Positions 47,599 through 56,577 are shown, counted from the stretch's first letter. The stretch: DNA of 64,000 nt from Mediterranea massiliensis (GCF_900128475.1 NZ_LT635835.1:246899-310898); one strand, 5' to 3'. Notes: generated from the letters alone by a model not told the origin. Translations and numbers: made by a program.

Positions 47599-50172
47599 AT
47601 GCGTTTATTCTTCAGTATATTATTTTGCGTTATTACAGGCATTGCTTTTTCTCAAAGCCGGGTAGAAGGAATGCTTAGAGATGTTTCCGGCGCAGGCATC
47701 GACGGTGCGATCATCAAAATTTCTGCGGACAGCACCGTCATTGCCTATGCAATTTCTGACAAGGGACATTTTAATGTTGCCTTTCATACAGGTTCAAAAA
47801 AGGTCAAGCTGATTGCCGAGTCGATGGGATATGAATCTGTGGAAAACGAAATTTTGAATATGTCCCAGACCTGCAACATTACCATGAAAGAAAAAGCGAC
47901 GGAATTGAAAGAAGTGGTCGTAAAGGCCCCGGCCATCTACCAGCGCGGTGATACCTTGTCCTTTCATCTTTCTGCATACACCACCCAAAGTGACTATACA
48001 TTGAAAGACGCGCTGAAAAAACTTCCAGGCATAGACGTGGAAAAATCAGGCAACATCAAGTACCTGGGGAAAGATATCTCAAACTTTTACATTGACGGTC
48101 TGGATTTGCTTGGCGGGAAATATAACATTGCGACGACAAACATACCTGCCTCGTATGTAAATTCGGTTCAGGTGCTGAACAACCATCAGGCCGTCAACAT
48201 GAATAAGGATATTTTTTCAGATGACGTGGCCATAAACATCCACATGAACAACAACGCACGTTTTAAACCCATTGGAACGTATGAAGGATCTGTCGGGTAT
48301 GGTGACGACTGGCTATATCAGGCAAGCGGGGCCGGCATGCTTTTCAAGCCCAAGTTCCAGACCATTGCCACATTGAAAATCGGGAACGTACATTCATTCG
48401 CTTCAGATGAAGCGGCTTCCCTTTTCGGGGGAATCGAAGAAGAGTCCAAGGCTGAAAAACTGATGGGCAATCTATCGACTTCCACTCCACCGCTGGACCA
48501 AGACCGGTATGCCTCACCTGCCGAACGCATGTTTTCAGTCAATTTTATCCAAAAAATAACAGAAACAGCCACCTTGCGGGGAAACGTCGATTACAGCTAT
48601 TCCAAAAGCCAATATGATTATGACATCCAACGCAACTTCTATGACGGAGATGAGAATATAATCATCGACCAAGGTATAAATTCGCTGTCCGCCAGTCATG
48701 CCCCCAGTTTCTCCATCGTTTATAAAAACAATGCATCGACAAGCTATCTTAACAATTCTCTATTTGGCAAGGCCACATTCCTACGCAACGACTTGCCGAC
48801 TACGGAAAACGGCCAGGCACTTATGCAACAACAGTCCATGCGTGACTACTATGTAGGAAATAATTTTTCATATAGCTGGCGCAGGAAGAAACTGCGCTGG
48901 AGGCTGTCATCATCCGTGCTGTTATTCAACACGCCACAAGTCAGGCTGACTGTCACAAACGAAGGAAACGACATTCATCAAAGTGCAAACAGCTTGAGCT
49001 TTCAGACCAAGAATCTCCTGTCTGCGATTTATGATTTCAAGAACTCACGTTTTTATCTCCCACTGTCACTGAACTATTCGGCAGATAAAATGCAAACTGA
49101 TTTACGGTCCTACCGGGACAATACAGACAATAAGAACGATATGGCTGAAGGTAAATTGAGCGTTGCTTTTGCTCCGCGGTATGAATATACCCATCCGAAA
49201 CGCATATATGTCTTTCGGGCCGACGTACCGATGCGGATGGATTACATCTACAACAGGAACCACATACAGAATGAAAAAGATAAATTCAGCTTCTTTTCCG
49301 TATGCCCCGGAATTTATTTCAACTATAAAGTCAGCAGCCGTTCTACATTCAGAACGCAAGTAGCCTATACACGAAACTTTGGGGACATCCTGGACTTCCT
49401 GACATCCCCGGTGCAGACGGACAACACAACTCAAAAAATCAGTTCCGGCATTCTGCAGGACAATCAATCGTTGATGGCAAACCTGCACTATGACTATAAG
49501 ATACCATTGGACATGTGGTTTGTAAATGCTGACATCATGTACCAACGTGAGCACAGCAATCTGCTGACATCCCAGAAGGTAGCATCAGACTTGATTCAGT
49601 CGACTTACCTATACATGCCCAACAATACCCATAACACAACGGCACAACTCGGCATTACCAAACAAATTGAATCCATCAAGACAAAAATTTCATTAAATGG
49701 ACTGTATATATGGAGACAGCAACAGGCAGAGCAGAACAACTTGCTCACAACCTATTCTTGGCAAAGTGCCGGCATTTCCCCGACAGTGACTTCACAGCCC
49801 TGCAAATATGTCGAATTGGACTATTCCGGTGAAATAAGCAAAACTTTCTTGAGCCATGAGGACATCAAGAGAAGTTATTGGTCGCAGGTACATAAAATCT
49901 CATTAAAAATCACACCGGTACAGTCCCTCATCTTGTCCGCTTCATCAGACATCGTAAAAAAGGATCTAAGCGAAAATCAGAGTAAAACGACGGGCCTGCT
50001 TGATTTTGACATAACCTGGCTGTTCAAGGCTTTCAGGTTTAATCTGAGCTTGCAAAACGCGTTAAACCAAGATTCATATAGCTATACGATATACAATTCT
50101 ATCAATACCTACAGCTATAATTACAAACTGCGTGGACGTGAACTACTGTTCACGCTTGCAATGACACTGTAA
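47599..50172 (+). CDS. Outer-membrane receptor with carboxypeptidase-regulatory and plug domains
   Basis: 857 residues from MRLFFSILFCVITGIAFSQ at 47599. An N-terminal carboxypeptidase-regulatory-like domain (about 20-105: VEGMLRDVSGAGIDGAIIKI), then a TonB-dependent plug-like domain (120-215: LKDALKKLPGIDVEK), then a long beta-barrel ending ELLFTLAMTL. Family: outer membrane beta-barrel / TonB-dependent receptor. It probably works with the GLPGLI protein at the surface. No substrate can be named. The DNA is AT-richer than in the flanking core genes. Confidence 0.9.
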   Translation: MRLFFSILFCVITGIAFSQSRVEGMLRDVSGAGIDGAIIKISADSTVIAYAISDKGHFNVAFHTGSKKVKLIAESMGYESVENEILNMSQTCNITMKEKATELKEVVVKAPAIYQRGDTLSFHLSAYTTQSDYTLKDALKKLPGIDVEKSGNIKYLGKDISNFYIDGLDLLGGKYNIATTNIPASYVNSVQVLNNHQAVNMNKDIFSDDVAINIHMNNNARFKPIGTYEGSVGYGDDWLYQASGAGMLFKPKFQTIATLKIGNVHSFASDEAASLFGGIEEESKAEKLMGNLSTSTPPLDQDRYASPAERMFSVNFIQKITETATLRGNVDYSYSKSQYDYDIQRNFYDGDENIIIDQGINSLSASHAPSFSIVYKNNASTSYLNNSLFGKATFLRNDLPTTENGQALMQQQSMRDYYVGNNFSYSWRRKKLRWRLSSSVLLFNTPQVRLTVTNEGNDIHQSANSLSFQTKNLLSAIYDFKNSRFYLPLSLNYSADKMQTDLRSYRDNTDNKNDMAEGKLSVAFAPRYEYTHPKRIYVFRADVPMRMDYIYNRNHIQNEKDKFSFFSVCPGIYFNYKVSSRSTFRTQVAYTRNFGDILDFLTSPVQTDNTTQKISSGILQDNQSLMANLHYDYKIPLDMWFVNADIMYQREHSNLLTSQKVASDLIQSTYLYMPNNTHNTTAQLGITKQIESIKTKISLNGLYIWRQQQAEQNNLLTTYSWQSAGISPTVTSQPCKYVELDYSGEISKTFLSHEDIKRSYWSQVHKISLKITPVQSLILSASSDIVKKDLSENQSKTTGLLDFDITWLFKAFRFNLSLQNALNQDSYSYTIYNSINTYSYNYKLRGRELLFTLAMTL

Positions 50173-50249
50173 TCCGTTATCAATCATACAATCTATTTTT
50201 CTGTAGAATGTAAAAGTCATGTACAATTTACGCCCAGCATCGTCTTACA

Positions 50250-51152
50250 TCATTCGTACACCCCATTTTTATAGTCCGACTGGTATTGGGAGCAGGTTTT
50301 ACCGGTCTGCTGCTTGAAGAAACGCATCAGATGGCTCGGATCCGAAAAATGGAATTTGTCGGCCAGCTGGCTGACAGTGCAGTCTGTGAAAAGCAAATCG
50401 TTCTTCAGGGCTTCCAACAGCCGTTGTTTCAGCAGGTGATTGGCGGAAACGCCGAACTGGGCCACCACTGCATTGTTCAGGGTAACGCGGCTGACGTGCA
50501 TCATCTCGGCATATTCGGCAACCCGCTGCACGTCGTAGATATGCCGTTCGAGCAGGTCCTTGAACTGATAGGCGTAATGGTTCTTGGGTACGTCGACCGG
50601 CAGGCGGTAGACCGAAGCGTATTCACGGTTGATTACCAGCAACAAGTAATACAGTAAAGATACAATCAGATTATAGCTGTCGGCAGTGGGATGTTGCAGT
50701 TCCTGCTTGATTTTTCCTAACAGTTGCTTGCACTCCAGAAACAACGGTTCAGATACGGGTGACAGATAAGGAGGAGTATCAGTCTGGTAGCAATACAGCA
50801 GGCGGTAAGCAAAAAACTTGTCGGCAATGAACGTGCGCATGAAGTCTTCGCGGAAGATGAGAAACGTGTAGTCCAAAGCCGCCTCGTCCACGTGCCATTC
50901 CTGTTGCTGATGGGGCGACAGAAGCAATACCATATCATCCTGCAACTCCACTTTACGGAAGTTCAGCAATACATACCCATTGGCACGACGGAAGAAATAA
51001 AAACTGAAAAAATCCGTCTTGAACGTCCTATGCTCAGTCAAGACACCGCAAATATCCTTGCTCTCGCCTGTGTTAATATAGAAGTCTACGCCGCACTGCG
51101 TTTTGCTGAACGGAACGCTGACCAGCCTTTCTGGGTTGACTATTGCTTTCAT
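50250..51152 (-). CDS. AraC-family transcriptional regulator
   Basis: 300 residues from MKAIVNPERLVSVPF at 51152. The longer frame starts at a TTG that is part of the -7 box, so it is rejected. N-terminal effector domain of about 190 residues with the string LLLSPHQQQEWHVDE; C-terminal AraC DNA-binding domain with VAEYAEMMHVSRVTLNNAV and QLADKFHFSDPSHLMRFFKQ. Divergent from the MBL-radical SAM cluster and probably its regulator, although this is inferred only from position. Confidence 0.92.
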   Translation of the reverse strand: MKAIVNPERLVSVPFSKTQCGVDFYINTGESKDICGVLTEHRTFKTDFFSFYFFRRANGYVLLNFRKVELQDDMVLLLSPHQQQEWHVDEAALDYTFLIFREDFMRTFIADKFFAYRLLYCYQTDTPPYLSPVSEPLFLECKQLLGKIKQELQHPTADSYNLIVSLLYYLLLVINREYASVYRLPVDVPKNHYAYQFKDLLERHIYDVQRVAEYAEMMHVSRVTLNNAVVAQFGVSANHLLKQRLLEALKNDLLFTDCTVSQLADKFHFSDPSHLMRFFKQQTGKTCSQYQSDYKNGVYE

Positions 51153-51173
51153 TCCTCTTGTTTTTGCTTTCTG

Positions 51174-51181
51174 CAAATATA
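51174..51181 (-). promoter_or_regulatory. -7 box of the AraC gene
   Basis: TATATTTG on the minus strand, 21 bases before the ATG. Confidence 0.5.
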
Positions 51182-51291
51182 CACTATTCTTTTATCAAAA
51201 TGGCATATCTTTACTTTGTTTTGGTATATAACCTTCTCGCCATTATCCCGACCTTTGTACCCGTAACAATAATTTTAATCCTATTCTAAAA

Positions 51292-52122
51292 ATGAAGAAA
51301 ATTCTATTTCTATTTCTTGCAAGTTTAATGACTGCTACAACGTTGAATGCACAAAATACCGTGCGCCTGATTCGGAATGCAACGCTTAAAATACAATATA
51401 GTGGGAAAACAATCCTTTTAGATCCCCTATTGGGTGAAAAAGGAAGTTCGGTATCTGCATTGAAAGTAAATAAAAATCCGCGTGTCCACCTCTCTATGCC
51501 TATGACGGAAATACTCGAGAATCTGGATTGCGTGTTACTGACCCATGCACACATTGACCATTATGACGATGCAGCAAAAAAAATGATTTCTAAATCAATG
51601 CCTTGGTATGTACAACCGGCCGATTATGATTCGGTAGCGGTAAAAGACAAATTTATACATACAACAGCCATAGTGGATAGCCTGCAAACAGGTAATTTGA
51701 CAATAGTACGTATCACAGGCTCTCATGGCAGAGGAAAATTAGCAGAAATGATGGGAGCTTCTTCAGGCTATGTTCTCAAAGCCCAAGGGCAGCCTACGCT
51801 TTACATCATGGGAGATTGTATATGGAACGAAGCAACCCAAAAAGCCGTAAAACAACATAATCCTGCATACATCGTGGTAAATAGCGGTGGAGCCATATTA
51901 CCTCCATTTTCCAAGACTGACGGTCCCATTATTCCTGATGAGCAAGAAGTGATGGCGATGCTCGATGCACTCCCCGAACACATCAAACTGATAGCCGTGC
52001 ACATGGATGCCATCGGCCATTGCCAGACAACACGCGAAATCCTGCGTAACGAAGCGCGTCACCACGGGGCAGATATGAGTCGGCTGATTATACCAAAGGA
52101 CGGAGAAAAGATTACGTTATGA
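51292..52122 (+). CDS. Exported MBL-fold metallo-hydrolase
   Basis: 276 residues. Signal peptide MKKILFLFLASLMTATTLNA, then a metallo-beta-lactamase fold with HxHxDH (LTHAHIDHYDD near 81) and a later GSHGRG / HMDAIGHC pair. Such L-ascorbate-6-phosphate lactonase-like enzymes are usually cytoplasmic; a signal peptide is unusual. Its stop overlaps the next gene by four bases, so it is in one operon with the radical SAM pair. Confidence 0.85.
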   Translation: MKKILFLFLASLMTATTLNAQNTVRLIRNATLKIQYSGKTILLDPLLGEKGSSVSALKVNKNPRVHLSMPMTEILENLDCVLLTHAHIDHYDDAAKKMISKSMPWYVQPADYDSVAVKDKFIHTTAIVDSLQTGNLTIVRITGSHGRGKLAEMMGASSGYVLKAQGQPTLYIMGDCIWNEATQKAVKQHNPAYIVVNSGGAILPPFSKTDGPIIPDEQEVMAMLDALPEHIKLIAVHMDAIGHCQTTREILRNEARHHGADMSRLIIPKDGEKITL

Positions 52123-52787
52123 GTGTCTGCATCAAATCTCTTATAAAGAATATGAACATAGTGGTAGGCTGCACCATCGGGTGCAGCTACTGCTATGCCC
52201 GCAATAACTGTCGCCGCTTCCATATCACGGACGACTTTTCCGTACCGGAATATATGGAGCGAAAGCTGCACATCATCGATACGCCCAAGCCTCACGTATG
52301 GCTGATGACCGGAATGAGTGACTTCTCCGATTGGAAGCCTGAATGGAACGCTGAGATTTTCGGGAGGATGAAAAACAATCCGCAACACGCTTATATCTTC
52401 CTGACGAAACGTCCGGATAAGGTTCGTTTTTCTACGGATGACGAAAATGTCTGGATGGGCGTGACAGTCACGCGCAATTCCGAAAAAAAGAGACTGGACG
52501 ATTTGAGAAGAAACATCAAGGCAAAACACTACCACGTCACTTTTGAACCTATCTTTGATGAAATCGGCGAGATTGATTTTGAGGGCATCGATTGGATTGT
52601 CATAGGCACGGAAACAGGACATCGGAAAGGCAAGGTGGATTCCCGTCCCGAATGGGTGCTTCACATCGCCGACCAAGCCAAAGCACAAGGAATACCCGTG
52701 TTTATGAAAGAAGATTTGCTACCTATCATGGGCGAAGAAAGGATGGTTCAGGAACTTCCGGAACAATTTATCAAACGCATACAATGA
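52119..52787 (+). CDS. Radical SAM protein (mobile-pair A-like)
   Basis: 222 residues. Cluster motif CTIGCSYC with Cys18, Cys22 and Cys25 near the start, a short radical SAM core, then LTKRPDKVRF and an end of basic residues. Coupled to the MBL gene and to the next radical SAM gene by four-base overlaps on both sides. The pattern matches, from memory, the radical SAM mobile pair protein A family found in gut Bacteroidales. Its substrate is unknown. Confidence 0.85.
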   Translation: MSVCIKSLIKNMNIVVGCTIGCSYCYARNNCRRFHITDDFSVPEYMERKLHIIDTPKPHVWLMTGMSDFSDWKPEWNAEIFGRMKNNPQHAYIFLTKRPDKVRFSTDDENVWMGVTVTRNSEKKRLDDLRRNIKAKHYHVTFEPIFDEIGEIDFEGIDWIVIGTETGHRKGKVDSRPEWVLHIADQAKAQGIPVFMKEDLLPIMGEERMVQELPEQFIKRIQ

Positions 52788-53659
52788 ATACAGAAATTAT
52801 CAGAACAATCAACGTACAGAGCGTCATGACCAAGTCATCTCTGCCAGTCGGAGGATATTCGGTCAATCCGTATGTGGGCTGCCCGCACGCCTGCAAGTAT
52901 TGTTACGCTTCGTTCATGAAGCGCTTCACCGGGCATACTGAAGCCTGGGGAACGTTTCTGGACGTCAAGCGCTGGAAGCCCGTCGGCAATCCGCATAAGT
53001 ATGACGGCCAGCGGATTGTCATCGGTTCGGTGACGGACGGCTACAATCCTTATGAAGCCGAGTTCGGCAATACGCGTCGGCTGCTTGAGGAACTGAAGGG
53101 AACGCAGGCTGAAATCATGATCTGCACAAAATCCGATCTGGTCTTGCGCGACCTGGACCTGCTGAAGCGGTTCCCTAAGGTGACCGTTTCGTGGTCGGTC
53201 AACACCCTCGACGAGCAGTTCCGCAGCGACATGGACCGTGCCGTGAGCATCGAACGCAGACTGGCAGCCATGCGCCAAACGTACGAGGCAGGCATCCGCA
53301 CCGTATGCTTCGTTTCGCCCATCTTTCCCGGCATAACCGATGTTAAGGCCATCATAGAGCGTGTTAAGGATTTTGCCGACCTCGTCTGGCTGGAGAACCT
53401 CAATCTGCGCGGTCAGTTCAAAGGTGTCATCATGGACTACATCTGTGAAAAGCATCCGTCGCTCGTCCCCCTGTACGAAGACATCTACAACCGGAAGCGG
53501 TCCGACTACTGGCAGAGCCTGGAGAAGGAAATCTCGGCATACGCTGCAGAGCAGGGCTATCCCTATCGGGTGAACGATCTGCCCTATGGACGTTCGGAAA
53601 AAGGAAAGCCCGTACTGGTGAATTACTTCTATCACGAAAAAATACGGCTGAGGAAATGA
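52784..53659 (+). CDS. Radical SAM protein (mobile-pair B-like)
   Basis: 291 residues from ATG 52784 (an overlapping longer frame upstream runs in the wrong frame of the preceding gene and is rejected). Radical SAM motif CPHACKYC (Cys33, 37, 40), VIGSVTDGYNPYEAEF near 82, and later FVSPIFPGITDV. Belongs, from memory, to the radical SAM mobile pair protein B family and is related to the spore photoproduct lyase group. It ends 11 bases from the convergent HxlR gene. Confidence 0.85.
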   Translation: MNTEIIRTINVQSVMTKSSLPVGGYSVNPYVGCPHACKYCYASFMKRFTGHTEAWGTFLDVKRWKPVGNPHKYDGQRIVIGSVTDGYNPYEAEFGNTRRLLEELKGTQAEIMICTKSDLVLRDLDLLKRFPKVTVSWSVNTLDEQFRSDMDRAVSIERRLAAMRQTYEAGIRTVCFVSPIFPGITDVKAIIERVKDFADLVWLENLNLRGQFKGVIMDYICEKHPSLVPLYEDIYNRKRSDYWQSLEKEISAYAAEQGYPYRVNDLPYGRSEKGKPVLVNYFYHEKIRLRK

Positions 53660-53670
53660 TTATTCCGCAC

Positions 53671-54054
53671 TCATTGTCCTTTCTCTTCCTTCTTCCCGTA
53701 TTTCCGCTCAAACAGATCCGCATTCCGGTTGCCCCACTCTATCATGGCGTCGATAATCGGGATGAGGGTCTGCCCCAGCGGCGTAATGGCATATTCGGAA
53801 CGTGGCGGCAACTCGGGAAAGATGGTTTTGGACACCAGTCCGTCCTTCACCAGTTCCTTCAGCTGAATGTCCAGCACGCGGGGAGTAGCCTCGGGGAACA
53901 GTTTATGGAGCTCACTGGGACGCAAAGGACGATGACGCAGTTCGTCCAGAATACACGATTTCCATTTGGAGTCTATCAGACTCATGGTCAGGCGTAAAGG
54001 GCAGTCCAAGTCAACGGGAATTTTTCTTTCATACATAATTTTGTTCTCTATCAT
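53671..54054 (-). CDS. HxlR-family transcriptional regulator
   Basis: 127 residues from MIENKIMYERKIPVDLDCPL at 54054; the -7 box upstream fixes this start. A winged-helix MarR-like fold (PLRLTMSLIDSKWKSCILDELRHRPLR) with a C-terminal tail FERKYGKKEEKGQ. HxlR regulators sense reactive electrophiles or oxidants through a conserved Cys near the N-terminus (here DCPL, Cys16, and KSCIL). Divergent from an NTF2-like protein and a flavin reductase, which it probably controls. Confidence 0.92.
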   Translation of the reverse strand: MIENKIMYERKIPVDLDCPLRLTMSLIDSKWKSCILDELRHRPLRPSELHKLFPEATPRVLDIQLKELVKDGLVSKTIFPELPPRSEYAITPLGQTLIPIIDAMIEWGNRNADLFERKYGKKEEKGQ

Positions 54055-54065
54055 TGATTCGGACA

Positions 54066-54073
54066 CAAAGATA
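54066..54073 (-). promoter_or_regulatory. -7 box of the HxlR gene
   Basis: TATCTTTG on the minus strand, 11 bases before the ATG at 54054. Confidence 0.6.
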
Positions 54074-54097
54074 GCGATAACTCCCTTATACTGGGAT

Positions 54098-54119
54098 ATA
54101 CCGAATAAATTTTCGGTAT
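54098..54119. promoter_or_regulatory. Candidate HxlR operator
   Basis: ATACCGAA-TAAATT-TTCGGTAT: 8-bp perfect arms. A further half site TTCGGTAC is at 54131-54138, against the -33 of the divergent promoter. Confidence 0.65.
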
Positions 54120-54138
54120 ATGAATAATTTTTCGGTAC

Positions 54139-54169
54139 TTGCACAGCCCGGTCTTACCCCGTACTTTTG
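54139..54169 (+). promoter_or_regulatory. Promoter of the NTF2/reductase operon
   Basis: TTG at 54139-54141, 20 bases, TACTTTTG at 54162-54169. The TTCGGTAC half site touches its -33. Confidence 0.65.
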
Positions 54170-54203
54170 CAGCAGTTATTAACCCGTTAAAACGATTGTC
54201 ATC

Positions 54204-54587
54204 ATGAGAGCAAGTATCGAAGAGTATGAGGCTGTGGAGAAGGCAGCCATGAAGTTTGTGAAAAGTGTAGCCGAAGGCAACAGCAGTTATGCCAAAGAAC
54301 TGTTCATCGACGAAGCCGTCTTGTTCGGCTATCTGGACGGAAAACTGGAGCACGGCAGTATTCAGCAATTCTATCATAATGTGGACACCGTAGGTGCAGG
54401 ACAGGATTTCAAGGCGCGCATCGATGTGGTGGATGTAGAAGAAACGCTGGCCGTTGTCCGTGTGCTGGAAGAAAAATGGGGCGGACGCATTGACTTTACC
54501 GACTATCTGCTGCTGATGAAGATGGATGGAGAATGGAAGTGCGTGGCCAAGGCTTACAACCAGAATTCGAACACCATTTGCAAATAA
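54204..54587 (+). CDS. NTF2-like / SnoaL-fold small protein
   Basis: 127 residues with the cone-like NTF2 fold pattern (AVEKAAMKFVKSVAEGNSSYAK at the start, LLLMKMDGEWKCVAKAY at the end). NTF2-like proteins may be enzymes or ligand binders. The gene is 20 bases before a flavin reductase and divergent from HxlR, suggesting a detoxification pair. No catalytic residue can be assigned. Confidence 0.85.
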   Translation: MRASIEEYEAVEKAAMKFVKSVAEGNSSYAKELFIDEAVLFGYLDGKLEHGSIQQFYHNVDTVGAGQDFKARIDVVDVEETLAVVRVLEEKWGGRIDFTDYLLLMKMDGEWKCVAKAYNQNSNTICK

Positions 54588-54607
54588 AATAGAAGGAGGA
54601 ACCGAAT

Positions 54608-55147
54608 ATGAAAATTGTAGTGATTACGGGCAGCCCACGAAAGAACGGGAACAGTTTTGCCATGACCGATGCATTCATAAAAGAAGCTGAACAGCAGGGA
54701 CACACCGTCCGGCGTTTCGATGCCGCATATTTGAAAATCGGTGGTTGCCATGCCTGCATGACCTGTTATAGGACGGGCAAGGCCTGCTCGTTCGACGATG
54801 ATTTCAATCTGATAGCTCCCGCCATTCTGGAGGCAGATGCAGTAGTTTTTACCATGCCTGTCTATTGGTATTCCATACCGGCGCAGATCAAGGGCGTGAT
54901 AGATCGTATCTTTTCACTCGTAGTGGGCGGCAAGGATGTCGCCGGAAAGAAATGTGCGTTGATTACCTGCTGCGAGGAAGAAGATGCCACGGTTATGGAC
55001 GGAGTGCGCATTCCGGTCGAGCGTTCAGCCGCTTTGCTGAAATGGGATATGGTTGGTGAAGTGCTCGTACCTGGTGTATTGAACATTGGAGACATTGACA
55101 AGACAGACGGCTGTCGTCAGGCAGCAGCGCTGGCCGACAAATTTTAG
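54608..55147 (+). CDS. Flavodoxin-like NAD(P)H-dependent FMN reductase
   Basis: 179 residues. Flavodoxin fold with phosphate loop GSPRKNGNS near 8, then a Cys-rich GGCHACMTCYRTGKAC near 45-60 and a third motif TMPVYWYSIPAQIKGVIDRI. FMN reductase of the NADPH-dependent FMN reductase / iron-sulfur flavoprotein type; the close Cys pattern may bind a cluster. Second gene of the HxlR-controlled unit. Possibly involved in quinone or electrophile reduction. Confidence 0.92.
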   Translation: MKIVVITGSPRKNGNSFAMTDAFIKEAEQQGHTVRRFDAAYLKIGGCHACMTCYRTGKACSFDDDFNLIAPAILEADAVVFTMPVYWYSIPAQIKGVIDRIFSLVVGGKDVAGKKCALITCCEEEDATVMDGVRIPVERSAALLKWDMVGEVLVPGVLNIGDIDKTDGCRQAAALADKF

Positions 55148-55167
55148 CAAAGCCGGTAAAATGCTTT

Positions 55168-55242
55168 AAAAAAGAAGGTGTATCAAAACAGGAGCACATG
55201 CAGCATGTTCGTGTTTCTTCATTTTGGCACACCTTCTTTTTT
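55168..55242 (+). terminator. Terminator of the NTF2/reductase operon
   Basis: AAAAAAGAAGGTGTATCAAAA pairs with TTTTGGCACACCTTCTTTTTT across a 34-base loop; the T run suits both directions. Confidence 0.7.
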
Positions 55243-55328
55243 GTACGTTTACTATTCTTGTGAAACGTGTTCTTCCACATTCTGATTGTTTCTATTGAAC
55301 ATAACGGCTTCAAGAATAGTGTATTGTG

Positions 55329-55973
55329 CTACAAACTATGGAAATACAATTTGACCTTATCAAATCTCTTCGCTGCAAGGTCTTCTTTCGAAATCAGGAA
55401 ATTCAGCATACCACAATCATAAAAACGCAGTCCCCAACGTTCATCTTCATCAATCTGAAGCAAAGAAAGATAATTGGGGGCTTCATCACGCACTTCTCCA
55501 AAGAATGGCATGCCCAAAAGTTTATGGTTGTCGTCATACTCTCCGGCTTTTTCAAAACACATAGATTCAGCGGGCAAGCAAGCGTCCGTACCGTCTGACC
55601 AAACCACTTTGTGGGTATGCAGTCCGTCTGCGGCAGGTACATAAATGACTTTATAACTACTTTCCGGCCAAAATCCAATACATTCCACGAAGGCTTCCAA
55701 ATCGCCTAAGAAATAATCAAGTGAGGCAAAAAAGTACAACATTCCCTGATGTGGAAGCAGGTTTGCAGAATCGAATGGAGCAATATCTTCCAGTTTAATC
55801 TGACAAATGAAAGTCAGCAAATCCTCCCCTTCATTTTCATTGCATCTTTCACCTGCGTTACTGGACATGGTAGGGAAATCCATCCCATCCGGCAAGTCTG
55901 GGAAGCCCCACCAATGACTTTTCGATATTAACGTATCTGCTGTAGTTTTTGTACTGATTTTTATTGCCATCAT
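55329..55973 (-). CDS. DUF1963 (YwqG-like) protein
   Basis: 214 residues. DUF1963 hallmarks: a GFPDLP motif near 24, LTFICQIKLEDI near 53, QGMLYFFAS near 77 and GLRFYDCGMLNF near 183. The family is widespread; YwqG of Bacillus is the type member and its function is unknown, possibly linked to polymorphic-toxin immunity. The start is the first of two adjacent ATG codons. No partner gene lies next to it. Confidence 0.85.
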   Translation of the reverse strand: MMAIKISTKTTADTLISKSHWWGFPDLPDGMDFPTMSSNAGERCNENEGEDLLTFICQIKLEDIAPFDSANLLPHQGMLYFFASLDYFLGDLEAFVECIGFWPESSYKVIYVPAADGLHTHKVVWSDGTDACLPAESMCFEKAGEYDDNHKLLGMPFFGEVRDEAPNYLSLLQIDEDERWGLRFYDCGMLNFLISKEDLAAKRFDKVKLYFHSL

Positions 55974-56090
55974 TCAAAATTTATAATCCAAAGATTCATA
56001 ACCTTACGACAAATATATCTTATTCCAACTGATTCCAATCAACTTTGACGATTATATTTTGTATATAACCAAAAAAATCACCCTTTTTTG

Positions 56091-56098
56091 TACCTTTG
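56091..56098 (+). promoter_or_regulatory. -7 box before the HsdR-N gene
   Basis: TACCTTTG, fitting TAnnTTTG, 29 bases before the ATG. Confidence 0.5.
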
Positions 56099-56127
56099 TG
56101 CAATTTACAATAAAGAATAGAAAAGTC

Positions 56128-56577
56128 ATGCTTTCACTGAACCTGCCCGCCTTTGATGCCAAGATTGCCGTACGCGACGGCAGACGGATGATATTCGACG
56201 CCATCCGCCGCCGTTATGTTGCCCTGACGCCCGAAGAATGGGTACGCCAGCACTTCGTCCATTTCCTCATTGCCCACAAAGGATACCCGCAGACGCTGAT
56301 GGCCAACGAGGTACAGGTACAGCTCAACGGCACACGGAAGCGATGCGATACCGTCCTCTACCGCCGCGACCTGTCGGCCCGCATGATTGTGGAGTACAAG
56401 GCCCCCGACATTCAGATTACCCAAGCCGTCTTCGACCAGATTACCCGCTACAATATGGTGCTGAAAGTGGATTATCTCATTGTGAGCAACGGCCTCCAGC
56501 ACTATTGCTGCCGCATGGACTATGCCGGCGGACGGTACCTGTTCCTGCCCGATGTGCCTGCCTATAATGAATTGTAG
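56128..56577 (+). CDS. Solitary type I restriction HsdR N-terminal domain protein
   Basis: 149 residues from MLSLNLPAFDAKIAVRDGRR at 56128. PD-(D/E)xK nuclease fold: Asp74 in RCDTVLY and Glu89-x-Lys91 in VEYKAPD, followed by AVFDQITRYNMVL. The protein ends there, with no helicase domain and no hsdM or hsdS nearby, so it is not a restriction enzyme in context. Such single-domain HsdR-N proteins are common in Bacteroides; role unknown. A small nuclease is plausible. Confidence 0.85.
   Translation: MLSLNLPAFDAKIAVRDGRRMIFDAIRRRYVALTPEEWVRQHFVHFLIAHKGYPQTLMANEVQVQLNGTRKRCDTVLYRRDLSARMIVEYKAPDIQITQAVFDQITRYNMVLKVDYLIVSNGLQHYCCRMDYAGGRYLFLPDVPAYNEL

Noticed and set aside
52592..52783. 5' extension of the second radical SAM gene
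   Set aside because: It lies in a different frame from the preceding gene's coding sequence; ATG 52784 with four-base overlap is the better start.
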